A stretch of 26,911 bases of DNA from Plakobranchus ocellatus. Its lineage: Eukaryota > Mollusca > Gastropoda > Plakobranchidae. Numbering within the stretch: position 1 is the stretch's first letter; each line of letters begins with the position of its first letter. The position numbers and the translations under genes were made by a program. The DNA lies in assembly GCA_019648995.1 (NCBI GenBank), contig BLXT01005153.1, positions 9,233 through 36,143 on the forward strand, given 5' to 3'. Below the pieces are notes generated by a model. The model was not told the DNA's origin. It did no database searches and saw nothing but the letters and a program-made list of their open reading frames with translations. This document shows positions 11,116-20,679 of this stretch, one piece after another.

Positions 11116-12000
11116 ATGACCAAAGAAGGACTCGTCTCCAGGCTTTGAAACATTATCGCAGGGATAATTCTTATATTACTGAGACTAGACTATCACCATT
11201 TCTTTCAACGATGAAATTGAAGACACATACCATTACCTGTCACAGATATGGTACTAAGGACATTACAAAAGAACACGAGCCCAATTTAATTAAAAGAAAA
11301 TGATTAAATGGAACAAAAAGAGACATAGAACGTGGCCAACATAATAAGGTTTTTGAAGATGAAGCACTAAGCTCAAACTAAGCCTGGTCACGTTTGATAT
11401 CACGCCATAACCAATATACCTTTCACTTTCCACAAGAGTGGTTGAGCAGTAGCTTTATCTTTCAAATTCATGAGTTAAATTAAATAAAAAATGTAATAAT
11501 TGCTGCTTTGATCAAGTTGAATAAAAATATTTTTCTTTGTGGATCACATAGAGGTAATTTTTCACAAAAAAGAAAAATTACTGGCAATTGACTTTGCTAC
11601 TCATCCACCAGATTAAGGGGTACCCATGACATATCTACATATCTATAACACAGCGACTTTTTTTTTTTATAAGAGAGATGTTTATAATGCAAAATATAAA
11701 GAAAAAGAAAGAAATCCCTTTTGCTTAGTTTCTTTCACTATAATCTAAGCCTATCTTCTGTATTATATTTTCTAGGTATTATACACTTAATACAAGTAGC
11801 TCTTTTCTAAAAACATATTTTTTTTTGTTTTGTTAAATATCCACCTAAATAATGGTGAAGTCAACACACAATAACAAACAATGATCTTTGAAACTTGTTT
11901 TGAAAGTACATACAAGCTGACGAATTTTCGTAATTTGAGAGTGAAAATGTGGCTTCTCCTGGCACTAAAATAGTAGATAATCAACACCCACAGGTTCATA
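11116..12000. other. AT-rich spacer, nothing recognised
   Basis: Only T and A homopolymers are noticeable, for example near 11660 and 11820. No gene or structured repeat is seen. Confidence 0.5.
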
Positions 12001-12053
12001 ACTTTTGTAGGGGAGGGGTTGCGGAACCCCTAGAAATCCCGGATCCGCCCTTG
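12001..12053. mobile_element. GC-rich hairpin patch, possible transposon-end relic
   Basis: A G+C-rich patch lies in AT-rich surroundings. Positions 12014-12020 (aggggtt) pair perfectly with 12025-12031 (aacccct) around a four-base loop, and a cccggatccgccc segment follows. Such patches often mark ends of DNA transposons in aquatic invertebrate genomes, but no partner terminus is identified, so the element type is open. Confidence 0.3.
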
Positions 12054-12084
12054 TCTCTCTCTCTCTGTCTCTCTCGCTCTCTTT
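12054..12084. repeat. Imperfect (TC)n tract
   Basis: TC dinucleotides with G interruptions directly follow the GC-rich hairpin patch. Confidence 0.85.
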
Positions 12085-12749
12085 CCTCTCCCCGCATCTC
12101 ATTTATTAAGTTCAGTGTCAACACAGGATAAAATTATTTATATTTTTTCTTTTGTATACACATTTTAATTAAGAAACAGACGGGTCAAACATGCAAAGGA
12201 GAAATCTATCACCTTGAGACAGTGTTAATTTTGAATCATTGCTAGGGTGTAACCTTTCAGTCTCTAGGCGTACCATTAGCTTTAATAGATATAAAACTAT
12301 TGTTGATGTGTTCCTTACTGCACTTATGTATCCCTCACATCAGTTATAGTTAGCCTGTTCATCTTCTTATGATTTCATCTTCGTCTATTGAACAATAAGG
12401 GTTTTTTTTAATAATGACTTCTTAGAAGATATTAGTATTAATAAATTTTTTTTCCGCTCTGTTGAGACCAAACGCAAAAAATAATTAAACAATTACTGAA
12501 GAAGTTATCAAGGTTGAAATAATTTATGAGTTCGTTGAAAGAGATACAAACTATTTTGTCGTATATTTAGATTTAAATCTACAAAGTTCCGGCGTCGGTA
12601 TTTCAAATCTTAATTTTGAAAAAGGAAATTTCAATTACGTTGATCCAGATTAGTTGAGGTCATATTGATAGATCAAACATTATTCCACTTTTTGATTGGC
12701 TATAATGTTTCTTACAATAATGGAAGAAAATAGCAATGAACTTATTTGT
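12085..12749. other. AT-rich spacer, nothing recognised
   Basis: No open frame, repeat or RNA gene can be supported. Confidence 0.55.
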
Positions 12750-12827
12750 AAAAAAAAAACAAAAAAAAAACAAACAAACAAACAAACAAAAAAAAAACAA
12801 ACAAAACAAACACAATCAAACACAAAA
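12750..12827. repeat. A-rich / (CAAA)n tract
   Basis: Runs of nine to ten A separated by single C pass into CAAA units. This is the third occurrence of the AAAC motif in the window. Confidence 0.9.
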
Positions 12828-13370
12828 ACCAGCAGCCATTTTCAAGAACTTTGCATAGATTTAAGATTCCACTAATTTAGCCACAACAATGCATAGATTA
12901 TCTTCATTGATTCATTGATTATAGTGTCTTGGCAACTAAATTTCTATTGTAAAATGAACCTTTCGCCTTTTGCGTCTCTTCATTTTAAATCAAGCAGAAG
13001 TGTCCTTCGTACTTTTGTGAAAAGTTGTGAGACATAAGTTGATAAACTGTTGACAGAATTTGTTGAGGTCTCTGAGCTTCAGGATGCGGAAAAAAATGAG
13101 ATTAGCTAATGACTGAATTACCTAGAGCAGAATAATCACTTGCCCTAAGATTTATATTACTTTTATTATGCGGCGCGAGCAACCTAGCGCTTCAAACAAT
13201 AGGGTGATAACCTAATATTGCTGATGGTTGGTGGTAATAATTGTATCTAGGTAGGAGAAGGTTTCTATATTTAAAGTTTATCTAAGTGATACTCAGTATT
13301 CTAAGATTTTGATATGAGGCAAACAGGTCAATGGCAAAAAAAGAAATCGTATTTAAAACATGAAAGCTAA
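12828..13370. other. AT-rich spacer, nothing recognised
   Basis: No gene seen. Its last nine bases, 13362-13370, form the probable left target-site duplication of the next LINE copy. Confidence 0.5.
13362..13370. repeat. Left target-site duplication of LINE copy 2 (probable)
   Basis: The sequence gaaagctaa here matches gaaagccaa at 14035-14043 in eight of nine bases. The two copies border the LINE fragment exactly, as expected for target-primed reverse transcription. Confidence 0.55.
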
Positions 13371-14034
13371 TCATCATCATCAGGTACCTTGTCTGGAACA
13401 GACATTGGCGATCATGTTCCTCCACTCAAACCTATTCTCAGTTAACCTTATAGAGTTGTTATTGCTACCCTTGCCTATTGCCCATGACTTAAGATTTTCA
13501 ATAAAAGTTATTATTCTCTGTCTACCTCGACTGTGTTTGTCTTCAATCTTTCCAGTGATTTCCAAGTGTTCTAAATCCTTGTATCACAGATATGGCCATG
13601 ATCGCTGGAGATTAGCCTCTTTCAGAACCAATTCATTTGACTTTTTTCTGTCCATTTTATCCTCATCATTCTTCTGATAAACCACATCGCTACTGCTTCT
13701 AGTTTTTTTCTCTATTTCTTTGTTTATTGTCCATCACTCACCACCATACAAAAGTACTGACCATACATATATTTTAATTACCCTTATTTTGGTTGTCATA
13801 CTTATGTTTCTATTTCCCAGTATTAGCTTCATTTTTTGGAATGTATCTTTGGCCATGGCTATTCTTTTACTTATTTCACTTGTGCATCTGCCATTTCATG
13901 TTATCTGGTAACCTAGATATTTGAATCATGTAATTTGTTTGATTTTTTCGCCTTTGCTAACAAGATTGCCTTTGGGGTTAGAGGATGTCTTTGAGATGAC
14001 CATACATTCCGTTTTCTTTACATTCAAAGATAGG
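13371..14034 (-). mobile_element. 5'-truncated LINE, copy 2 (3' end of the reverse-transcriptase ORF)
   Basis: This belongs to the same family as the copy at 1984-3830. On the minus strand it begins inside the polymerase region at LSLNVKK (near 14030). It continues through a KYLGY-like block and ends with EITGKIEDKHSRGRQRI, LKSWA, NRFEWRNMIANVCSRQGT and stop codons. The C-terminal 61 codons (13380-13565) are still open. The stop overlaps a (GAT)n tail, seen as catcatcatc on the plus strand at 13371-13381, which is typical of RTE-type 3' ends. Loss of everything 5' of the polymerase region is the usual signature of incomplete reverse transcription. A nine-base near-repeat flanks the insert. 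It is a dead copy, since the catalytic motifs are absent. Confidence 0.85.
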
Positions 14035-14043
14035 GAAAGCCAA
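14035..14043. repeat. Right target-site duplication of LINE copy 2 (probable)
   Basis: The sequence gaaagccaa differs from the left copy at one base, consistent with an old insertion. Confidence 0.55.
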
Positions 14044-15043
14044 GATAAACATAAAACAGGCTGATAATACCCGCTTATTGAGATAATTCTGTACAGAAAT
14101 ACATTCGAGCATAGAAATAATCAGGAATAAGGTACCGTTGGTTAACTTCACGCTTTTGAAACGCTTTTTTTTCTTTATTTATTTAGATCTAAGGAAGGAA
14201 AACTCATCAAGATCCACAAAATTATATTTTTGCTTCAAACGTTGTATTAAAAATGCCAACGTAGGAGATTTTATCGGAAATATACTAAAATTAATACTTC
14301 TTCAAAAATATTTTTTAAAAAATATGTTTATTATCAAAGAACTAAAAATCTACTCAAAGAATGATAAGAATATCATACCCTTCGTGATCACTCATTTCCG
14401 TTCAGTCTTTGTATTTTGAGAAAGGGTAGTTGGACATTAAAAGCGGTAACAATTTCAAAGGGTTTCTTTACTAAAGTACGGAAAGTCGGACTTATTTCTG
14501 ACGTTAGAATTCAAATATCAATGAAAATTCCACCCTTTGATAATCTCACGGTAACGCCCAGATTGCCTTACGTTCGAGTTGCGTTAAAAGGACATATAAT
14601 GGGACTCTTCAGAGAAACTTCAGTTACAAAGAAAAGCAAGCCCCACTAAAAAAATAACAATTACTTACACTTGCCAGTCTCAAGATTACGGGATTTCTAA
14701 GTTGCTGTATTTGCAAAATATAAATCAAAAGCGACGGAGGAAAGCTAGTTTTGTTCACCAACTTTCAGAGAGATCAGTAGTGGCTTTGAAATGAGTCCAT
14801 ATAAGCCAGACAAAAATGTAAAGTAAAAAAAAAAAAAAACCAATGGTGATAGGAAAGGGACGGCACAACACATTTCAAAAGGCTTAAAAAATGTATTCGG
14901 TTCTCCTGTCATATTGAATCTCACGATATTTACTTCTGTCATTATGCAAGAACCACTGTTCACACATTTTTTACAGCACTTAAGTTTGAAACGAAAAATA
15001 TGGAGTCCAATAACTTGCTCTGATTGCTTTAAAATAATTCTCA
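14044..15043. other. AT-rich spacer, no gene recognised
   Basis: Chance frames occur on both strands (for example 14138-14419 and 14416-14649 plus), with AT-driven composition and no known domain. An A-run lies at 14826-14839. Confidence 0.5.
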
Positions 15044-15056
15044 TCTTTGAGAGTAA
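15044..15056. repeat. Outer direct repeat, left copy, of the SINE region
   Basis: The 13-bp tctttgagagtaa is identical to 15339-15351. It could be a target-site duplication around a roughly 282-bp composite insert. Confidence 0.6.
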
Positions 15057-15171
15057 AAGTGAAAGTAAAATGGGTCCCACGCTTAATCCAAGCATTGGGG
15101 AACCAGGAGTAGGGTTCTGATTGTTCTTGGCATACGGCATTATGAGGTAGTTTGCCATTGCTTTCCTGGCC
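15057..15171 (-). mobile_element. SINE body/tail-like segment
   Basis: On the minus strand this contains caatggcaaactacctca followed by a gccaagaa-type motif. That resembles a conserved central-domain motif seen in several tRNA-derived SINE families of animals (recollection of the family, not verified). It is either the 3' part of the SINE whose tRNA-like head is at 15257-15327 or an older SINE into which a shorter one inserted. The direct repeats on both sides allow either reading. Confidence 0.5.
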
Positions 15172-15183
15172 GCCTTTACTTTC
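15172..15183. repeat. Inner direct repeat, left copy, of the SINE
   Basis: The 12-bp gcctttactttc is identical to 15329-15340. The right copy ends one base before the tRNA-like 5' end of the SINE, as a target-site duplication should. Confidence 0.65.
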
Positions 15184-15328
15184 GCCGGATCTTAAGAGAC
15201 CTAGCTACCCATTTAGTGCTGGGTGGACACAGGGGAGCAATGAAAAATTGACTTGGTCCGGACTGGGATTCGAACCTCGGACGTCTAGCTTGGTAGCCAA
15301 CCGCCCTACCAGATGAGCTACCCCTCCA
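15184..15328 (-). mobile_element. tRNA-derived SINE
   Basis: On the minus strand the element begins ggaggggtagctcatctgg and carries a consensus RNA polymerase III A box (tagctcatctgg, plus-strand 15309-15320) and a perfect B box (ggttcgaatccc, 15265-15276) at tRNA-like spacing. The anticodon arm can form a wobble-rich stem, but the acceptor and T stems do not pair well, so this is a SINE head and not a working tRNA gene. A unique region of about 70 bp follows. SINEs are copied by the machinery of a partner LINE; the LINE family in this window is a candidate partner, but no shared 3' tail is evident here. Flanking 12-bp exact repeats support retroinsertion. Confidence 0.75.
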
Positions 15329-15351
15329 GCCTTTACTTTCTTTGAGAGTAA
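15329..15351. repeat. Overlapping right copies of two direct repeats
   Basis: Positions 15329-15340 repeat 15172-15183, and 15339-15351 repeat 15044-15056. The two right copies overlap by two bases. Confidence 0.7.
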
Positions 15352-17470
15352 TCAATCAAAATCAGAGGCTTATATTCTCTATCTTTATTTTATCCACATT
15401 TTTATAAGAGCAGAGAGTAATGAGTAATGTTGCATCTTACCTTTTCCTTTCTTCACTTTCTTAATTTATTTACAAAATTAGATCTTCTTTTGCTCTAGAT
15501 ACCTTGAACTATGTTTCATCATAATACATCTTTTTCAATAAATTTCCTTGCCCTCCTTTCTCGAAAAATGACACTAAACATAATGCAAGGATAATAAAAG
15601 ATATTGTGGCCCGATTTTTTATAACCTGCTTCAATTTATGCAGCCAGAAATTGCATATTCCTGGCCAAAAAAATTATTGTTGGACGATTAATCTAGCAGC
15701 GGCTTAGTAAAACGGTATTCTCTCGATGAAATTAGGTCAGGTGTAGAGCTGACAATTCAAACTATAACTAAATGTAAGCGATTTCTCCCTACGCAAATAA
15801 CAAGTCCAGCCTGAAAAAATAATGTTTATAATCTCTATACTTCGTAATAATGCAACATTCTAGGCTGGCAAATCCAGTTTCGTTACGTAAACGGCACTGA
15901 TTATCTTCCACTAAAAATAGCATTTATATACCTTTTTAACGCTCCATCTTAAAAATCCGTGCCTCGAGGCTTTGCATATTTCTATCTCAATCCAATTTGT
16001 CACCCAAAACGGACAAAGTCACACTCACGCATGCTAAAGTTGTCTGATACTCAAAACTAGTTTGTACCTCGATATTTCCTAACATAATAAACATTAGGTG
16101 ATGCGTCGTTATATTTTTATACCGAAGTTTTATCTCTCTTTAAAAGCTATTCAAAACCCCAAGATACAAGGATTACAACTCGTCGAATTGTAATAGTCAA
16201 GGGGATTTCCTCATTATAAAATACCCTGTGGGAAAAAGGTATTGTTGTTTATGAGATTGCCTTCTTCGTCGCTGAGGTGTTATTGATTCGGGCTGGTGCG
16301 ATACTTGTACCTAAAGTTTTATTCCTCACCATTTCCAGCGAAATTATAGACAGGATGGAAACTCATTAGTATTATCTGTATCTTTCTAGAAACCTCTTGT
16401 ATAGTTGAAACCGACTGACATTATTTAGATTTTTAAAGGTAGAATATTCATGCTGGAGTGACGGTAGGACATCACAATTTCCCGTTCTATAGAATCAATA
16501 GGACACTCAAGAGCATCACTCTCGGAAACACATAAGTTACAGATCTGTAAAGATACATGAGCAGTTTATGAAGCTTATGAATAATCTAATGAATTAATAA
16601 CAAAAAAAAAACCCACCAGCCAGACCTTGACTTTTTTTGGCAAATGATAAATAGACAAAATTAAAATAAAACGTTTTGCTCATTGACTTTTTAAGTATAT
16701 CTGATATTTTTGCCTTTCTATAATCTAGGTAAAATAATTTTACTTGACGAAGACAACGGAAGAAAGAAATTATTTTTTGTAAACAAAGTTTTCTTTGACA
16801 TAGCACGTCTTAAAAACAAAATCCATAAAACAAGAAACAAGAATAGGAGAAAATTGCTTTCAGAGCACAAAATGTTAATTACAGAAAAATGAATCAAACT
16901 TTACATATTGAAGTACATCTTGAGCTGAATAAACTGTGTGCCTAACCAAAGAAAAGCCTTTTGGAAGAGTTGAGAGTAGAAAAAACACAAACATGAAATG
17001 ACCAAAAAAAATAAAAAAAACCCCAAAAAACGAAACATCCCTTCCCCCCTCCACCGAAAAAAAAAACCGCCAAACAAACAAGAACAAAACACATGGATTG
17101 AGATTTCGGAAAAGAAAATATGACGTCGATGATTTATCAAGAGACCAAAGTTCGTATTAACTGTTGTAAGAGCAAAAACTATCTGAGCAAAAAACTGTTA
17201 ATGTCAGTCCCTTTTTAAAAATTATATTACCTTACTTAAAGCCCAAATCATGCTACACAATTTTAGTGAGAGTTTAATGTGCTTATAAAACAGTTTAACC
17301 CTTAATACTGTCAAAAAAATTAATCAGGACCCCAATATAGAACATACCAAAACTGATGATTCTCGAGAAAAAATATTTTTTTAAACGGTAAAAAAACCAC
17401 ACGCACACAAAACCCCATGATTTCGGAAGCACGGGTTAAAATAGTCTTAATTATAAAGATAGCTTTAAAA
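15352..17470. other. AT-rich spacer, no gene recognised
   Basis: About 2.1 kb without a convincing coding segment. A/C-rich homopolymer patches lie at 16602-16615 and 17003-17080; minus-strand Phe-rich frames across the latter are compositional artefacts. Confidence 0.5.
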
Positions 17471-17793
17471 TGGAAAAATACAAGATAGAAAAACTTTCTC
17501 GATAACGAGTAAGAAAACACAGGCGTTTTTACTTTCGTTATGATGAGGCCGATGATTTGTTGAGATCTTGTGACAAAAAGTGGAAAAATACAAGATAGAG
17601 AAACTTTCTCAATAACAAGTAAGAAAACACAGGCGTTTTTACTTTCGTTATGATGGGGCCGATGATTTGTTGAGATCTTGTGACAAAAAGTGGAAAAATA
17701 CAAGACAGAGAAACTTTCTCAATAACAAGTAAGAAAACACAGGCGTTTTTACTTTCGTTATGATGAGGCCGATGATTTGTTGAGATCTTGTGA
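17471..17793. repeat. 110-bp minisatellite, about three copies
   Basis: Units start at 17471, 17581 and 17691, each with tggaaaaatacaaga, and end with gttgagatcttgtga. Units two and three share several substitutions not found in unit one, while units one and three share gatgagg where unit two has gatgggg. Identity is high (a handful of differences per 110 bp). The minus-strand frames here, with repeated HNESKNACVF, are just the repeat translated. No palindromic or transposon-end structure is evident inside the unit. Confidence 0.93.
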
Positions 17794-17860
17794 CCAGAAA
17801 TGCCTGTGGGTTTTATGGCGAGTTTTCTAACCAGGACCATTATCGTCCCCTAAAAAGACA

Positions 17861-17880
17861 TACACACACACACACACACA
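17861..17880. repeat. (CA)n microsatellite
   Basis: About ten CA units. Confidence 0.9.
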
Positions 17881-18065
17881 GACACCGAGAAAGGAAGAGG
17901 GAGAGAAAGGGGTATAGTGAAAGGCAGAAATAGAGAGCAAAAGACAGAAGCAGAGAAGGTGAGGTAGAATGCATAAAAGACAGAAGGAGATACAGGGGAT
18001 TGAAAGGGAGAGAGGGATAAAGAGGAAAAGACGGAAAGAAAGATAATTAAAGAGAAAAGAGAGAA
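17881..18065. repeat. Purine-rich tract
   Basis: Strongly A/G-biased sequence with imperfect GA and GAAA motifs connects the CA repeat to the GATA block. It looks like decayed simple repeat. Confidence 0.7.
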
Positions 18066-18097
18066 ATAGATAGGTAGATAAATAGACAGACAGATAG

Positions 18098-18147
<50 letters not shown>

Positions 18148-18182
18148 AGAAAAAGAGAGAGAGAGAAAGAAAGAGAGAGATA

Positions 18183-18240
<58 letters not shown>
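18066..18240. repeat. (GATA)n followed by (GA)n compound microsatellite
   Basis: GATA/GACA units (18066-18118) pass into GA units with A and T interruptions up to 18240. Ser-Leu-rich minus-strand frames over it are artefacts. Confidence 0.95.
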
Positions 18241-18434
18241 AGAAAACCATGGCAAATGAGGTAATATTTAATGTGATTGGGAAAAAGTGCTTTTTATGTG
18301 TAAATTGACTGTCCAGAGCAAAAGATACGAGAACATAATAAAACAAATCACGAAGCTTTGCAAAAAATGTTTGGCAATGGTTTAAAATATTTGAAACCAT
18401 AGAACAAAAACAATAACAACAACAAAATAGTTTG

Positions 18435-18441
18435 CAACAGC

Positions 18442-18484
<43 letters not shown>

Positions 18485-18507
18485 CCAACAACAACACCAA
18501 CAACAAC
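18435..18507. repeat. (CAA)n microsatellite
   Basis: About 24 CAA units with one CAG and two CAC variants. In one plus-strand frame it reads poly-Gln, but the frame has no recognisable flanking protein, so no gene is called. Confidence 0.95.
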
Positions 18508-18649
18508 GAACTTTCTGGTGTCGACGCAACGGGCGAAACAGCATACAAAGCGCTTTAAAATTGCTATACAGTTTTGTCACACCTTCCTCTTGCTTTTTTT
18601 CTCTCCATGCGTGGCAATATGCGATATATTTTCAACGCACGTCAGTGTC

Positions 18650-18735
18650 ACTCGTGCAATAGTTAGCGATCTAGCCCTGAAATCTGCAGGGATCATTTTG
18701 TCGAGGGTTTGAGTTCGAGTTTGAATCCCCTACTG
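18650..18735 (+). mobile_element. Possible degenerate tRNA-like (SINE) fragment
   Basis: A B-box-like gagtttgaatccc occurs at about 18715-18728, preceded at roughly tRNA distance by gttagcgatctagcc, a weak A-box resemblance. Both boxes deviate from consensus and no target-site duplication was found, so this could be chance. Confidence 0.22.
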
Positions 18736-18965
18736 ATGCTCTGGCTTATTGAGATTCCATAAACTTTCAATCACCCTATAGTGCATGAACTTTATACCGT
18801 GCACAAACAAAACATACAACCAAGATGATGGGCCGGAGAACAACGCGTGCTCCAGTTTGGAATGTTTTCATAAAACAAAGTAGGAGATCAAAACTAATGA
18901 CCAATACGAGATGCCATAAAAATCCTAACCTTTTTGATTGTGTAGCTTAGAATCTTCTTTTTCCT

Positions 18966-20318
18966 TCTGGACAAGACATTGGCGATTATGTCCATTCCTC
19001 TAACCTGTTCTCAGTGAACCTTATAATGCTGGTTTTGCTACCATTACCTATTGCCCATGAATTACGATTTTTATTAAACGTTATTCTCCGTCTACATGTA
19101 ACTTGCTTTCAACCTTTCCAGTGATTGTTAAACGTTCTGACCCTTGTGCTAGCAATTGTGCCCTTGAAATTGTAGTTGCTTAAGATTTATGATTTTAATT
19201 AATCATCAATTAAGCTAATTTCATTGCCGATTCACAAGACATTTTTCTATCAATGATATCTTCATTATTCTATTGATAAACCACATCTCTACTAATTTCA
19301 GTTTTGTCTCTCTTTCCTTGTTTATTATCCAACTCTCATTTCCAAATAAAAAGTACTAAAATCATTGCCCTTACTTTGGTGTCCATTCTAAATTTTCTGT
19401 TGTCAGTGTTTAGCTCGTGCATCTACCACCCGATGTTGTAGGTAGCCAGGATATTTGAATTTATAGCTTGTTTGATATACCCTTACTTTTGGGGCGTGAG
19501 GATCTCTTGGAGACGACCATGCATTCCACTTTTAACACATTCAAATTAATTTTTTTGTCTAAAAAGTGTCTAAATTTTTTGTGAAGTTATCCAGCAGATT
19601 CTGCAATTAAGACTGTATAATTTGCGTGTGTGACATTATTTAGATTTTTATAATACCCTCTAGATTCCTAAAATTTATTTCATCATAAAGGTTAAAAGAT
19701 CAGGAGACATTAGTTCACTGTATGATGGATTTGAAATTAGTTTGAGTTCTTATTACTCTCAGATCCTTACCTTCAATGTCTAATCTTCTTGTGTGTGAAA
19801 AAGCTCTTTATGTTTTACGTTGTCAAAGGCCATAGATTAATCAATGAAGCAGAGATGGATGTCATAACGCATTTCGATACATTTTTCCATGAGCATTGAC
19901 ATAGGGAATGTTGCTTTTCTGGTGCCTTTATCAAGCAAAAAGTCCAATTGTAAAGCACACAAGAGGACTTGTGGAAAATGACTCATTAAACTGATTTTTC
20001 AATAAAGTTCACACTCTGTTTCTGCTGGTGTTTTAGGTGGTACTTTAAGAACAGTTCTACAAAGATCATTTGGAATAGTACCATTGTCATATATTTTATT
20101 GAGGAGTTTTTTGTCAGATCTATTCCTAGATTATCTAATGATCCCGCGGCTTTTCCATTTTTTCATTTTCTTTATTGCTGCGTATACGTCTGTTTTAAGG
20201 ATAGTTAGACCCACTGGACGGTTCCTTATCTGGGGTTTTCAGACCTATCATTTTTGAAAATATCTTCAACATCTGACCATACCATCTATTTAGTATTGCC
20301 TTCCTCTGCATTAATATT
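18966..20318 (-). mobile_element. Degenerate LINE, copy 3, reverse-transcriptase part
   Basis: Same family as the copies at 1984 and 13371. On the minus strand one reads a linker with KMKNGKAAG-like sequence (about 20125-20165), a fingers block decayed from PGATECELH (about 20000-20080), and motif A as HLCFID-stop-SMAFDNVKHKELF (19806-19860). FNLYDEINFRNLE follows (about 19660-19710), then the catalytic loop as HANYTVLIAES (19597-19628) and the C-terminal stretch near 18966-19140. In-frame stops and frameshifts abound. Both catalytic Asp of YxDD are lost. The 3' end lacks the GAT tail seen at 13371. Its 5' edge meets a second fragment of the same family at about 20318. Confidence 0.82.
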
Positions 20319-20445
20319 CTATGCATCACAGTACGCAACGGGACTTCTGTAAAATGGCTCATTAAACTTATCGTTCTATGAAGTTCACATTCTGTTGCAA
20401 TGATCCTTTAGCCTATTATTAAAAATAATTGTAAAGACCTAAAAA
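20319..20445 (-). mobile_element. LINE fragment 4 (fingers region only)
   Basis: This segment repeats the part of the reverse-transcriptase ORF already present in copy 3 at about 19955-20075. Both contain aaaatg(g/a)ctcattaaac and gttcaca(t/c)tctgtt. It also aligns with copy 1 from about 3150 (ctatgcatca, then ttcacattctgttgc). It therefore comes from another copy or from a local duplication, in the same orientation. Confidence 0.65.
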
Positions 20446-20460
20446 ACATTAAATTTTTTC

Positions 20461-20679
20461 TCATTCTTCGTCATCTTTATCGGGTTTTGGTGGATTTTCT
20501 TTAATAATGTTTAGATTTAATGGTTTGGCTACCAGGTAAGCTACAATTTCTCTATCTGAAATTGGGCACCAGTTTCCAGGGCTTTTTGCTGTTGTTTCAT
20601 ACCAACGCTTAATCATGTGTCTCTCCCGATGTATAGTTTTATGAAAACTGCCCCTGTCCATCTTACTTCGGCAAGTCAT
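20461..20679 (-). CDS. Unrecognised frame with acidic C-terminus, possible terminal exon
   Basis: The minus-strand frame runs 72 codons from an ATG at 20679 to a stop at 20461. It looks protein-like: HKTIHRERHMIKRWYE, then a Trp-Cys-Pro turn, DREIVAYLVAKPLNLNII, and a charged end PPKPDKDDEE. Clear amphipathic and acidic-tail character is unusual for random AT-rich DNA. A cag lies just before the FHKTIH segment and could serve as a splice acceptor (minus strand), and a GTAAGT donor-like site lies upstream near 20711-20716. However, joining these two directly would give the wrong phase. The stop falls about 15 bp from LINE fragment 4. It may be the last exon of a host gene, a retroposed gene fragment or part of an unknown element. 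I do not recognise the family. Confidence 0.3.
   Translation of the reverse strand: MTCRSKMDRGSFHKTIHRERHMIKRWYETTAKSPGNWCPISDREIVAYLVAKPLNLNIIKENPPKPDKDDEE

Noticed and set aside
14745..15158. 137-codon minus-strand frame
   Set aside because: It starts inside the SINE body and continues into AT-rich DNA and a poly-Phe run. No domain is seen.
15257..15327. Functional tRNA gene
   Set aside because: The A and B boxes are good, but the acceptor ends do not pair, the T stem has mismatches and no conventional anticodon loop with U33 fits. It is a SINE head.
17320..17840. Two overlapping minus-strand frames with repeated motifs
   Set aside because: The repetition comes from the 110-bp minisatellite; 110 is not a multiple of three, so the repeats fall in different frames.
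18434..18510. CRISPR-like array
   Set aside because: The repeats are continuous trinucleotides without unique spacers. The 110-bp minisatellite likewise has no spacers.
17827..18580. Ser/Leu-rich and Cys- or Leu-homopolymer frames
   Set aside because: They are translations of (GA)n, (GATA)n and (CAA)n repeats.
18432..18662. Plus-strand poly-Gln protein
   Set aside because: The Gln run is the CAA microsatellite. The downstream part shows no recognisable protein and no exon context.
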